From GCA-003244245 sp035997545 (lineage in GTDB: Bacteria > Actinomycetota > Actinomycetes > Mycobacteriales > Pseudonocardiaceae): DNA of 14,083 nucleotides. The notes below the pieces were generated by a model, which ran no database searches, was not told the DNA's origin, and saw only the letters and a list, made by a program, of their open reading frames with translations. The position numbers and the translations under genes are program-made. The number at the start of each line of letters is the position of its first letter. The first letter of the stretch is position 1. Shown one piece after another: positions 1-7,001 of the stretch. The DNA is taken from positions 1 through 14,083 of the forward strand of contig DASYIL010000082.1 of assembly GCA_035997545.1 (NCBI GenBank). Direction: 5' to 3'.

Positions 1-2
1 TG

Positions 3-158
3 CCGACCCTGGATAAAATGTATCGCGCCATGAGGCAGCACGTGTCGCACATCAAGCGCATCCTCGAACTAAATCCCACGCACCTACTTGTGAGCGCGCC
101 GCAGAAAGCATACGACGAGCGCAAGGGCGACGCCGGAATGAATGGTGGAAGCAGCTGA
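3..158 (+). CDS. Unknown protein, C-terminal part (5' end outside the window)
   Basis: The frame is open from the window edge to a TGA at 156-158, giving 51 residues. An in-frame ATG lies at 18 but has no clear ribosome binding site, so the gene probably starts before the window. The fragment is basic and mostly helical in appearance, with a stretch rich in His, Arg and Lys (MRQHVSHIKRILELNP, roughly residues 10-25) and a Gly/Ser end. I do not recognise the family. It overlaps the next small ORF by 17 bases, which suggests translational coupling. Codon use is less GC-rich than the trehalose and riboflavin genes, consistent with an accessory gene. It could also be non-coding; the coupled start downstream is the main support. 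Confidence 0.4.
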   Translation, partial: PTLDKMYRAMRQHVSHIKRILELNPTHLLVSAPQKAYDERKGDAGMNGGSS

Positions 159-270
159 GATTCTGTACTGGATGGCGTTTCTTGCAGAGGGCGGTGAATT
201 GAGTGAACCGTCACAGTTCATACGCCTACTGGCCGGTCGACTGGCGCGGAGCTGTGAAGCAGAGAAGTAA
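142..270 (+). CDS. Small hypothetical protein, 42 aa
   Basis: ATG at 142, TAA at 268-270. The start lies inside the end of the preceding ORF (17-base overlap, different frame), the usual layout of a translationally coupled pair. The product begins MVEAAEILYWMAFL and is likely one or two amphipathic helices, with no motif I can name and no membrane segment long enough to call. It is followed after 48 bases by a strong hairpin terminator at 319-357, which fits the end of a transcription unit. Function unknown. Confidence 0.45.
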   Translation: MVEAAEILYWMAFLAEGGELSEPSQFIRLLAGRLARSCEAEK

Positions 271-318
271 GCCCGTCTAGGAGGTGTGTGACGCGCAACG
301 TTGAAGTGAACGCCGACC

Positions 319-357
319 GGGGTGGGTCTGCGGCCGACTCGGCCGTAGACCCACCCC
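319..357 (+). terminator. Strong hairpin terminator between convergent genes
   Basis: A 17-bp stem: arm GGGGTGGGTCTGCGGCC at 319-335, loop GACTC at 336-340, complementary arm at 341-357. The only non-Watson-Crick position is a G-U wobble in the + strand RNA (an A-C mismatch in the minus-strand RNA). There is no U tract, which is common in high-GC actinobacteria. It sits between the + strand small gene ending at 270 and the minus-strand hsp20 gene ending at 442, so it may serve both. Confidence 0.75.
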
Positions 358-441
358 GAAGGCTTCCCGTGCCAGGTACTGGCGATCCCCGGGCACTTGT
401 GACTGAGGATGTGTGCGGCCAGCATCTCGCCGATCGGTGGG

Positions 442-867
442 TCAGGAAACGGCTGAGCTGGCTCCGCTGGTATGAGAGCCACCGATCTCGATCCGGCGCG
501 GCTTGCTCTCCTCGGCGACCGGAATACTGAGTGTCAACACACCCTGCTCGTAGCTGGCGTGGATCTTGTCGAGGTCGAGTCCGTCACTCAGGTGCAGCTC
601 GCACGAGAAGGTGCCGTGCAGCCGCTCGGACACCAACCACTGCGAATCCTCGATCTGCGGCCTCGGCCGCCTCGCCTTCACCCTCAGAACGTTGTTCTCC
701 ACGTTCAGCTCGACCGAGTCGGGGTCGATGCCCGGGAGGTCGAAGTGTATGACCAGCTGGTCCCCGTCCCGGTAAGCGTCCATCGGCATGGTCCGCTTCC
801 CAGCGGTGCCCGAGATGTTCTCAGTGGAGCGATCGGTCTGGCCCAAGGGCTCGATTGCGACGATCAT
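442..867 (-). CDS. hsp20: Hsp20/alpha-crystallin family small heat-shock protein
   Basis: 141 aa, the usual length for an actinobacterial Hsp18/Hsp20. Small heat-shock proteins are ATP-independent holdases that bind unfolding proteins and form large oligomers in the cytoplasm. The alpha-crystallin domain runs from about residue 28 to 118: it opens with MPMDAYRDGD, contains DLPGIDPDSVEL (43-54), and ends with the family signature ASYEQGVLTLSIP (104-116). A C-terminal I-x-I motif (IEI, 126-128) is present; in this family it docks onto neighbouring subunits. The N-terminal arm (1-27) is short and diverged. The ATG at 867 is preceded by GAGAGG about 10 bases upstream. The gene is convergent with the small + genes and ends near the hairpin at 319-357. 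The upstream region carries a palindrome at 908-935 that could be a heat-shock operator, but no classical HAIR site was seen. Confidence 0.93.
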   Translation of the reverse strand: MIVAIEPLGQTDRSTENISGTAGKRTMPMDAYRDGDQLVIHFDLPGIDPDSVELNVENNVLRVKARRPRPQIEDSQWLVSERLHGTFSCELHLSDGLDLDKIHASYEQGVLTLSIPVAEESKPRRIEIGGSHTSGASSAVS

Positions 868-907
868 CTTTGTTCGCCTCTCTTCGTCGAAGTCTCTGCC
901 GGTGCAG

Positions 908-935
908 CGCTAGTTGACAACACCGGTGTCTAGCG
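908..935 (-). promoter_or_regulatory. Nested palindrome upstream of hsp20 (possible operator)
   Basis: CGCTAG at 908-913 and CTAGCG at 930-935 are inverted repeats with a 16-base spacer. Inside lies a perfect 10-bp palindrome, ACACCGGTGT (920-929). The site is 41-68 bases upstream of the hsp20 start, where a repressor or activator would bind. It does not match the HAIR consensus CTTGAGT-N7-ACTCAAG. The function is inferred from symmetry and position only. Confidence 0.3.
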
Positions 936-1007
936 TCTTTCCCCCTCGATCCGTCCTCCCGCGAACTGTAGGCAGGGTCCGGATCCCCGGGGTTGCTTGC
1001 GGAACAT

Positions 1008-1069
1008 CGGCCACTGGGACCCCTCACGCCGGCCAAGGGTCAGCGCACTAAGTCTCCCGCCAGTGGCCG
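1008..1069 (-). terminator. Inverted repeat just after the aldehyde dehydrogenase stop
   Basis: CGGCCACTGG (1008-1017) pairs with CCAGTGGCCG (1060-1069), a perfect 10-bp stem with a 42-base loop that can itself pair (GACCC at 1018-1022 with GGGTC at 1037-1041). It begins 2 bases after the stop codon of the minus-strand aldehyde dehydrogenase gene, so a terminator or 3'-end stabiliser is the simplest reading. The loop is long, so this is less certain than the hairpin at 319. Confidence 0.4.
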
Positions 1070-1071
1070 GT

Positions 1072-2496
1072 CTAGCCGAGTGCATCAGTGATGGGAGCGT
1101 CGGTCGGCATCGTGGCGATCAGCTTCTTGTTGGCGAACTCCTGGATGCCGAGGTGCGACAATTCGCGCCCATAGCCGGAGCGCTTAATACCACCAAAGGG
1201 CAGGTTCGGTTCCGACGAGGTCGGGTGATTGATCCAGACCATCCCGCTTTCGAGCTGGTTGGCAACCGCGTAAGCGCGCTGAAGGTCGCTGCTGAACACT
1301 GCCCCACCGAGGCCGTAGGGTGATGCGTTCGCCAACGCTACCGCTTCAGCATCGTCCTCAATGCGGTAGACGACAGCGACCGGACCGAATAGTTCTTCGG
1401 TGTACGCACGCATATGTGGGGTCACGCCGGTGAGGACCGTCGGTTGCACGAAGGCGCCCGGGTGGTCGATTCGTCCTCCACCGACCACGGCAGTGGCGCC
1501 CTTGTCCAGGGCATCTCGAACCTGCTCCATGAGCTGCTCGGCGGCGCGCTCGGAGGACAGTGGCGCCAGCATGGTTGACTCGTCGGCGGGGTCCCCCGGC
1601 TTGAGAGCACTCATGCGTTCGGCGAGCGAGGACACGAAGCCCTTGAACACTGGTTCCACCACTATCATCCGTTTGGCGCTTACGCAGCTCTGCCCCATGT
1701 TGTGCATGCGGCCGATCATGGCGGCCTCGACGGTCCGCTCCAGGTTGTGATCGTCCAGCACGATGAACGGATCGCTCCCGCCAAGTTCGAGCACGCTCTT
1801 CTTCACATTGCGCCCGGCGATCTCGGCGACGTTGGCGCCGGCCTGGTCGCTTCCGGTCAACGAGACTCCCCGCACGAGTGGGTTGTCAATGATCCGACCG
1901 ACCTCGCGCCCGGCGACGAACAAGTTCGTGTACACGCCTTCGGGCGCTCCCGCGTCAGCGAAGAGCTGTTCCAAGGCCAGCGCGGATTGCGGGGTGTTGC
2001 TGGCGTGCTTGAGCAGGATGGTGTTGCCCAGCACGAGGTTCGGAGCGGCGAAACGCACAACCTGGTAGACGGGAAAGTTCCAGGGTTGTACGCCGAGCAG
2101 CACGCCCAGCGGGGCATTGACGATTTTCGCTGACCCCTCATCTACGCTCAGCGACTCGTCCACGATCTGCCCCGGACCGTGGTGGGCGTAGTACTCCAGG
2201 ATGCGGACGGCCAGGTGCATCTCGGCGCGACTGTGCCGGATTAGCTTGCCGATCTCCAGGGTCACCAGGCGGGCCAGCTCCTCGCTGCGTTCGCGCAGCA
2301 GCTGTGCGGCTCGTCCTACGAGTGCTGCCCGCTCCTGCACCGGCCTCAGGCGCCAGGACTGGAACGCCTGGTGCGCGGCTTCGACCGCGTGGTCGATGGC
2401 CTCTGGACTCATCGGCGGAAACTCGCGCACAACCTCGTTGGTGTACGGGTTCACCGTGGCGATCGAGCTACGGCCGGTCGATATGGACTGGGACAT
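1072..2496 (-). CDS. gabD1: NAD(P)-dependent succinate-semialdehyde dehydrogenase (aldehyde dehydrogenase family)
   Basis: 474 aa, full length for the family. Such enzymes oxidise an aldehyde, here probably succinate semialdehyde to succinate, with NAD(P)+ in the cytoplasm. Seen in the sequence: PWNFP (138-142) of the cofactor and oxyanion region, SLTGSDQAG (212-220), the general base Glu237 in LELGGSDPF, the catalytic Cys271 in MGQSCVSAKR, EELFGPVAVV (368-377), and NLPFGGIKRSGYGRE near the C-terminus. ELGGSDPF with GQSC is typical of the Sad/GabD1 branch, hence the substrate call; other semialdehydes or short aldehydes remain possible. The ATG at 2496 is preceded by GAGGAG at 8 bases. The gene stands alone, with no gabT or transporter beside it; a hairpin follows at 1008-1069. 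Confidence 0.9.
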   Translation of the reverse strand: MSQSISTGRSSIATVNPYTNEVVREFPPMSPEAIDHAVEAAHQAFQSWRLRPVQERAALVGRAAQLLRERSEELARLVTLEIGKLIRHSRAEMHLAVRILEYYAHHGPGQIVDESLSVDEGSAKIVNAPLGVLLGVQPWNFPVYQVVRFAAPNLVLGNTILLKHASNTPQSALALEQLFADAGAPEGVYTNLFVAGREVGRIIDNPLVRGVSLTGSDQAGANVAEIAGRNVKKSVLELGGSDPFIVLDDHNLERTVEAAMIGRMHNMGQSCVSAKRMIVVEPVFKGFVSSLAERMSALKPGDPADESTMLAPLSSERAAEQLMEQVRDALDKGATAVVGGGRIDHPGAFVQPTVLTGVTPHMRAYTEELFGPVAVVYRIEDDAEAVALANASPYGLGGAVFSSDLQRAYAVANQLESGMVWINHPTSSEPNLPFGGIKRSGYGRELSHLGIQEFANKKLIATMPTDAPITDALG

Positions 2497-2641
2497 GATG
2501 GACTCCTCGGTGTTCAGCCGTGAACCCCTACCCGGTGAGCGGAGCCGGCGATCACGCCAGCCCCGCTCGTCACCTCGCTCGCAGCGATAGTGCGATGGAT
2601 CGTGCTGCGGATACCTCGGCCTGCCAGCGCCATAACCGGGA

Positions 2642-2671
2642 GCCGAGTCCGCCCGACAGGACCGACTCGGC
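2642..2671. repeat. Inverted repeat upstream of the aldehyde dehydrogenase gene
   Basis: GCCGAGTC (2642-2649) and GACTCGGC (2664-2671) form a perfect 8-bp stem with a 14-base loop. It lies 145 bases upstream of the dehydrogenase start, in a stretch (2497-2742) where I see no convincing gene. It could be an operator for the dehydrogenase, a terminator remnant, or chance. Confidence 0.25.
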
Positions 2672-2742
2672 AGCAGGAGGGCGCGATCTGTCGCCGATCA
2701 GCATTTGACAGGACGGGCCGCGGAATCTGCGCTGCTCGACAC

Positions 2743-2928
2743 GCCCGACAACTCGGTGACCGGCACGGTGAAGTAGAGGCACTGTCGGGACGGGGATCAC
2801 ATCGCCTCCGAGGCCGCAGAACGCGGCCGAGCCGGTGAGCTCTGGCAGAAGGCGCTTGAGATCTATGAAGACTCGACGTTCCATTCGCCGAGACCGTTCG
2901 CGCGGCGATGCGCCAGCTCGAATGTTGA
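2743..2928 (+). pseudogene. Remnant of a TPR-type regulator or signalling protein, C-terminal end
   Basis: Three short reading-frame pieces join into the typical end of an actinobacterial TPR protein. Frame one gives ARQLGDRHGEVEALSG (from 2743), frame two gives AERGRAGELWQKALEIYED (to about 2872), and frame three gives PFAETVRAAMRQLEC followed by TGA (to 2928). The pattern of LGDRHGE..AL, then W.KAL.IYE, then a helix ending in a short RQLE-like tail is what I know from the last TPR repeats of NB-ARC/AfsR-like and related proteins. At least two frameshifts (near 2789 and 2880) break it, and no start or upstream domain is visible. It is a dead fragment, not a gene. Confidence 0.6.
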
Positions 2929-3000
2929 CCCGTCCGCCGCGTAAACGACGTGCGTTTCGCAGCTGGCGCCCTTACCTCACAGCGTCCGCCTGTGCCAAGT

Positions 3001-3015
3001 GCGGCCTTCGGCCGC
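3001..3015. repeat. Short GC-rich hairpin
   Basis: GCGGCC at 3001-3006 and GGCCGC at 3010-3015 form a 6-bp stem with a TTC loop. It lies in the 270-base stretch between the TPR remnant and the XRE remnant, which otherwise shows only GC-rich, loosely repetitive sequence and the larger hairpin at 3090-3124. Confidence 0.25.
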
Positions 3016-3089
3016 TGCGCTCGCCGGCCGGTCCGATCCTCGCTACGCTGCGGTCGCTCGGCCCGGCGGCGGCGTACAGCAGAAGGCAA

Positions 3090-3124
3090 GGCGACCCCAG
3101 AACGAAAAGTTCTCACAGGTCGCC
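3090..3124. terminator. Two-part nested hairpin between convergent gene remnants
   Basis: The outer stem GGCGACC (3090-3096) pairs with GGTCGCC (3118-3124). After a small internal loop (CC on one side, CACA on the other), an inner stem AGAAC (3099-3103) pairs with GTTCT (3109-3113) around a GAAAA loop. All 12 pairs are Watson-Crick. It lies between the + strand TPR remnant (ends 2928) and the minus-strand XRE remnant (ends 3198), where a bidirectional terminator would be expected. It has stayed intact while the genes on both sides decayed. Confidence 0.5.
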
Positions 3125-3197
3125 GGGCCTGCCGACTGCTCGGGCCGAGCTAGTGTGGTTAGCCCGCTGCCGCGTCCCTACGTGATCACGCTGCGCG

Positions 3198-3904
3198 TCA
3201 GCCTTGACCGGCGACGCTCACCCGGGACAACCGGCTACTGCGAGGAAGACCCTCGGAATGATCCTCTGGCTCGACGGGTGGGGTGATCAGCGCCAGATAG
3301 ACTTGCTCGGTGGCGATCTCGTCCATGCATGCCGCGCCCAGCAGCGCATACGCCAGTTGATCTCACCGTTCAGCTTGGACAACCACGACGCCGCCGCATC
3401 CACCAGAGCCAGACGTTGCCGCGCCGAGAGCTGAGATTCCCGCTCGGCCAGCACCGCCACCGCATCCAGCCGCTGCCGACTCGGGGCATGTGTCTGGCAG
3501 ACAGTGTCCGGGCCGAAATGCTGGAGCAGCACGTTGCCTTCCCCCGCAACAGGCCAACTCGCCAGCATGGCCTAGGTGGTCTTCGTCGTCACTGGCCCGG
3601 TTTTGCCGAGCGTAGTTCAGCGCGGCGGTCAGGTGCAGCATCCCGGCGGCCTGCGCCGGGCCGGTGTCCCTTACGGAGGGGTCGGGCGTGTCTCGGCGAG
3701 GGCATCGTCGAGGACGGCTGTGACCCGGTGCCGCGCGCCGATCCACCCCAAGCGCCGGTGGAACCCACGCTGTCCGTGTTCCAACATCCCCAGGTAGCTC
3801 TTGCTGATCCCGGCCAGGCCGACAACCACGTCCAGCCTCAGCCCGCGACGACGTCGGATCTTACGAGCCCGCGCACCGATCGCTGACGCGTCCTCAGCGT
3901 CCAC
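3198..3904 (-). pseudogene. XRE-family regulator with internal deletion and frameshifts
   Basis: The GTG start at 3904 has GAGAGAGGG upstream. It opens an intact helix-turn-helix: residues 10-50 include ARARKIRRRRGL and GLAGISKSYLGMLEHGQRGF, a classic XRE domain. At about residue 51 (near 3750) the protein jumps straight to a far C-terminal region (GARHRVTAVLDDALAETRP); homologues I know have roughly 150-200 residues between. The rest is spread over other frames: DPSVRDTGPAQAAGMLHLTAAL (shift near 3685), then GEGNVLLQHFGPDTV (shift near 3560), then, after a shift near 3360, QLAYALLGAACMDEIATEQV, ending at TGA 3198-3200. The last 100 or so codons do not resemble the usual C-terminus and may come from another gene. 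As it stands it could make only a 77-residue HTH peptide. Confidence 0.75.
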
Positions 3905-4288
3905 CAGGAACCCTCTCTCACCGCCCCCTCAACGATCGCCCGAAGAGCTACCCCGGGGCGGAAACCTCGGTGAAGAGGTAATTCCAGGCTAGCGGTCACT
4001 CACCCCAGCCTGCCGGACGCGGGCGGGGATGATCACCGCGGCTAACTTGTTGGCCTGCAAGGGCAGTGAGGTGGTGGGGGTGCGGTGGTCATCGTCGGAT
4101 GCCTTCGTGAGGTCACATCCTCTCGTACACATTGCAGACATTGCCGCTGTGATGCGACCTGGGGCTACGCTGCGTTGGCATGCCGCCTGGGTCGCTCAAA
4201 GTCGCGAAGTATGTCGCGAGGTTGGCCTGCCCACATTTTCGCTCCGGTATCGAGGGGGCTGGGGGATGATGCCGGGAGGGAGGACACG
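3905..4288. other. Intergenic region upstream of ribBA, no gene seen
   Basis: 384 bases with no convincing coding frame; the frame running into ribBA is open from 4085 but its translation has no riboflavin-family character. A small hairpin (ACCTC 3964-3968, GAGGT 3975-3979) is present. I looked for an FMN riboswitch (conserved GGGTGAAATTCCC-like and AGTCCGGAT-like blocks) and did not find one. A weak promoter candidate for ribBA is TTGCCG (4141-4146) with TACGCT (4166-4171), but the 19-base spacing is poor. Confidence 0.5.
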
Positions 4289-5563
4289 ATGACCGAGAGC
4301 GCTTTTGCCGGCATCAATCGGGCGATCGCCGACGTGGCCGCCGGGCGCCCGGTGATCGTGGTGGACGACGAGGAGCGGGAGAACGAAGGTGACTTGATCT
4401 TCGCTGCGGCCCGGGCCACTCCCGAACTGTTGGCGTTCATGGTGAGATACACGTCGGGGTACGTCTGCGTGGCGCTGACTGGGGACGACTGCGACCGGCT
4501 GGACCTGCCGCCGATGTACCACACCAACCAGGACAAGCGTGGCACCGCCTACACCGTCACGGTGGATGCCCGTGAGGGCGTCACGACCGGGATCTCGGCG
4601 GCTGACCGGGCCCGCACCATTCGGCTGCTGGCTGATCCGGACGCCAAGTCGGTCGACTTCGTCCGCCCTGGTCATGTCGTGCCGCTGCGAGCCAAGGACG
4701 GTGGCGTGCTGCGCCGACCGGGGCACACCGAGGCCTCGGTGGACTTGGCCCGGCTGGCCGGCCTGCCCCCGGTCGGGGTGCTGTGCGAGATCGTCTCGGC
4801 CAAGGACGACGCCGAGATGGCCCGTCGCGACGAATTGGAGGTCTTCGCCGCCGAGCACGACCTGGCGCTGATCACCATCGCAGATCTGATCGCCTACCGG
4901 CGGCGGTTCGAAAAGCAGGTGGAACGGGTCGCGGAGGCCCGAATTCCGACGGTGCACGGGGAGTTCAGGGCGATCGGCTTCGATTCGGTGCTCGACGGGG
5001 TGGAGCACATCGCGCTCGTCACCGGGGAGATCGGGGATGGCACCGATGTGCTGGTGCGCGTGCACTCGGAATGCCTGACCGGCGACGTGCTCGGCTCGCT
5101 GCGTTGCGACTGTGGCCCGCAGCTGGACGCGGCACTGGCTGCCGTGGCCGCCGAGGGCCGCGGGGTGGTGCTCTACGTGCGTGGTCACGAGGGCCGCGGT
5201 ATCGGGCTGATGCACAAGCTTCAGGCCTACCAACTGCAGGACGCCGGCGCCGACACCGTTGACGCCAACCTCGCCTTGGGCATGCCTGCTGACGCCCGTG
5301 ATTACGGCACCGGGGCGCAGATCTTGGCAGATCTCGGAGTGCGCTCGATGCGGCTGCTCACCAACAACCCGGCCAAGCGGGCCGGACTGGAAGGTTACGG
5401 CCTGGCCATCATCGGGCGGGTCCCGCTTCCCATCCGGCCCAACCCGGAAAACCTGCGCTACCTGCGCACCAAGCGCGATCGGATGGGCCACGATCTGGAC
5501 GGTCTAGACCCCACTGTTGCGTCTCCCATGGGGGCCGCCGCCATCAATCGAGTGCGGCCATGA
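4289..5563 (+). CDS. ribBA: Bifunctional DHBP synthase / GTP cyclohydrolase II
   Basis: 424 aa. It catalyses two entry steps of riboflavin synthesis: ribulose 5-phosphate to 3,4-dihydroxy-2-butanone 4-phosphate (N-terminal half), and GTP to the diaminopyrimidinone (C-terminal half). The RibB domain (1 to about 205) shows the acidic metal-binding loop DDEERENEGDLI (26-37) and RPGHTEASVDLARLAG (143-158). The RibA domain (about 210-400) shows the zinc site C262-x10-C273-x-C275, RGHEGRGIGL (298-307), DARDYGTGAQIL (335-346) and LTNNPAKRAGLEGYGL (357-372). I chose the ATG at 4289 because GGGAGGGAGGA precedes it and the RibB domain begins at once; the upstream in-frame ATG at 4085 gives unrelated sequence. 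The stop overlaps the ribH start (ATGA). No ribD or riboflavin synthase gene lies upstream in this window. Confidence 0.96.
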   Translation: MTESAFAGINRAIADVAAGRPVIVVDDEERENEGDLIFAAARATPELLAFMVRYTSGYVCVALTGDDCDRLDLPPMYHTNQDKRGTAYTVTVDAREGVTTGISAADRARTIRLLADPDAKSVDFVRPGHVVPLRAKDGGVLRRPGHTEASVDLARLAGLPPVGVLCEIVSAKDDAEMARRDELEVFAAEHDLALITIADLIAYRRRFEKQVERVAEARIPTVHGEFRAIGFDSVLDGVEHIALVTGEIGDGTDVLVRVHSECLTGDVLGSLRCDCGPQLDAALAAVAAEGRGVVLYVRGHEGRGIGLMHKLQAYQLQDAGADTVDANLALGMPADARDYGTGAQILADLGVRSMRLLTNNPAKRAGLEGYGLAIIGRVPLPIRPNPENLRYLRTKRDRMGHDLDGLDPTVASPMGAAAINRVRP

Positions 5564-6051
5564 GTGGAACCGGCCAGCCCACACTGGAGGTGCCGCGCTG
5601 CGCGGAGCTGCGACTGGGCATCGCCGTGACTCGCTGGCACCAGCGAATCACCACGGCGCTGCTGGACCGTGCCTGTGCCGCCGCTGCCGAGGCCGGGATC
5701 GTCGAGCCGACGGTGGTGCGGATGCCGGGCGCCGTCGAGCTGCCCGTGGTGTGCCAGGAACTGGCTCGGCACCACGACGCGGTCGTCGCGCTGGGAGTGG
5801 TGATCCGCGGTGACACTCCGCACTTCGAGTACGTCTGCGACGCGGTCACCGCCGGGCTCACTAGGGTCGCGCTGGACGCCGGGACCGTTGTGGGCAATGG
5901 GGTGCTCACTTGCGACACCGAGGAACAGGCCCTGGACCGCTGCGGGCTGCCCACCTCGTCAGAGGATAAGGGATTCCAGGCCTGCGTCGCCGCCCTGCAG
6001 ACCGCACTGGTCCTACGTGGCCTGCGCCGGGCCTGGCAGGCCACGCCATGA
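5560..6051 (+). CDS. ribH: 6,7-dimethyl-8-ribityllumazine synthase
   Basis: 163 aa. It condenses 5-amino-6-ribitylaminouracil with the dihydroxybutanone phosphate made by RibBA, giving lumazine, the substrate of riboflavin synthase. Lumazine synthases form pentamers or 60-mer shells in the cytoplasm. Motifs: RWHQ (25-28), PGAVELPV (56-63), the active-site His88 in RGDTPHFEYVC (83-93), VGNGVLT (111-117) and SSEDKGFQA (133-141). The ATG shares bases with the ribBA stop (ATGA), so the two are translationally coupled. Cys118 replaces the more common Thr after GNGVLT, a mild variation. The gene is followed after 73 bases by the PH-like membrane protein. Confidence 0.96.
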   Translation: MSGTGQPTLEVPRCAELRLGIAVTRWHQRITTALLDRACAAAAEAGIVEPTVVRMPGAVELPVVCQELARHHDAVVALGVVIRGDTPHFEYVCDAVTAGLTRVALDAGTVVGNGVLTCDTEEQALDRCGLPTSSEDKGFQACVAALQTALVLRGLRRAWQATP

Positions 6052-6124
6052 CCCTCGTCCTCCCCGGCGTGTCCGCTCTCTGTGCCCGGTGTGTCGGGCG
6101 TTTGTGCACAGCAGAGGCGGTGTG

Positions 6125-6592
6125 ATGCCCGCCGCCGTGCTCTTCGAGGCCCGGCCGCGCAAAGCCCGCCGCGTCGCCACCGGCGCCGCCGTGGTGCTTG
6201 TCGTAGTGTTCGCGACTGTCGCAGTGCTGCTGCGGCAAACCCCTACCGGGGTGTATTTCCGGCTCTCCGACCAGGTGGCCATGGTGCTGCTGGGGTTGTT
6301 GCTCGCCGGCGCGGCCCTGCTATTCGCCCGGCCCCGGGTGCGCGCTGGCGCCGACGGCGTGGAGGTGCGCAACCTGCTCGGGTCCCGCACGCTGCCCTGG
6401 GAGCTGGTGCTCCGGGTGTCATTCCCTGACGGTGCACCGTGGGCTCGCCTTGAGATTCCCGACGACGAGTACATCGCGGTGATGGCGATCCAGGCCGCCG
6501 ACGGTCGGCACGCGGTGCAGGCCATCCGCGCCCTACGGGCTGTGCACGCCGAGCACACTGCACCACGCGATACCCCACGCCGGGATCCGTAG
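6125..6592 (+). CDS. PH-like domain membrane protein encoded after ribH
   Basis: 155 aa. A basic N-terminus (ARPRKARR) leads into a hydrophobic segment at about 16-36 (ATGAAVVLVVVFATVAVLL) and a second at about 51-68. The rest (about 70-140) forms the bacterial PH-like fold typical of this family: VRAGADGVEVRNLLGSRTLPW, then VSFPDGAPWARLEIPDDEY. A gene of this size and type directly follows ribH in many actinomycetes, for example Rv1417 in Mycobacterium tuberculosis. Its role is unknown; the constant linkage suggests a link to flavin production or transport, but this is inference. ATG 6125 and the adjacent GTG 6122 are both possible starts, with AGAGGCGG just upstream. Longer in-frame starts would run into ribH. 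Confidence 0.85.
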   Translation: MPAAVLFEARPRKARRVATGAAVVLVVVFATVAVLLRQTPTGVYFRLSDQVAMVLLGLLLAGAALLFARPRVRAGADGVEVRNLLGSRTLPWELVLRVSFPDGAPWARLEIPDDEYIAVMAIQAADGRHAVQAIRALRAVHAEHTAPRDTPRRDP

Positions 6593-6763
6593 CCGGGCCG
6601 AGATTGTTGGGCTTACGACCAGAACCGCTAGTTCCCAGCCGCGGTATGCGTTCCGCCAGGATCGCCTCTACCGGTCAACGGCGGGACCGGACCAGATGGG
6701 CCTGGCGTGCATGCGACGGCCGCGACGGGCGCCGTGATCTCGTACCCGTCCCTATGGCCCACC

Positions 6764-6784
6764 GTGACCTATGATCAACGTCAC
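6764..6784. repeat. Short inverted repeat with palindromic centre
   Basis: GTGAC (6764-6768) and GTCAC (6780-6784) flank an 11-base spacer that contains the palindrome TGATCA. It lies in the gap between the PH-like protein gene and the regulator remnant, where I see nothing else. A protein-binding site is possible, but there is no intact gene for it to control. Confidence 0.15.
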
Positions 6785-6797
6785 CACTGCCGAGGTT

Positions 6798-6965
6798 GGA
6801 TGACGCCGGTTGCGACCGCCAAGGCGCAAGGAGGGCGCAGACTCGCACCAGCTCGTGTGTGGTGCGCTGCGACTGCGTTTCGATAGCCACGGTCAACGCC
6901 TGGTGCCTGGCGTCGGTGGCGTTGTCTGGCTCGGCGGCCTGGGCCAGCGCGCTCGCCATGAGCAA
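6798..6965 (-). pseudogene. Fragment resembling the C-terminus of a TPR-containing regulator
   Basis: An open stretch reads ASALAQAAEPDNATDARHQ then TQSQRTTHELVRVCALLAPW, a helical segment like the tail of actinobacterial XRE/TPR regulators, where a T-x-E-L-x-R-x-x-x-L-L-x-x-W pattern often ends the last repeat. No start, no HTH and no clean stop belong to it; beyond about 6798 the translation loses character. It lies 37 bases beyond the end of the cyclo-ligase-family gene on the same strand. The family call rests on memory of related tails and is moderate at best. Confidence 0.4.
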
Positions 6966-7001
6966 GGGCCCTCTTCAGGCTGACGGTCGGCCGGCGTCGG
7001 A

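Noticed and set aside
472..933. Plus-strand open frame (153 codons) over hsp20
   Set aside because: Antisense of the alpha-crystallin domain, whose motifs are on the minus strand.
2514..3116. Minus-strand open frame of 200 codons upstream of the aldehyde dehydrogenase gene
   Set aside because: Arg/Ser/Ala-rich translation with no family character, and the same DNA encodes the TPR remnant on the + strand.
4085..4288. N-terminal extension of ribBA to an upstream ATG
   Set aside because: The added 68 residues do not match RibB, and a strong ribosome binding site precedes the ATG at 4289.
3905..4288. FMN riboswitch before ribBA
   Set aside because: The conserved sequence blocks of the RFN element could not be found by eye.
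4196..5491. Long minus-strand open frame (431 codons) opposite ribBA
   Set aside because: It is the antisense of a clearly conserved gene; the translation has no family features and such long antisense frames are usual in high-GC DNA.
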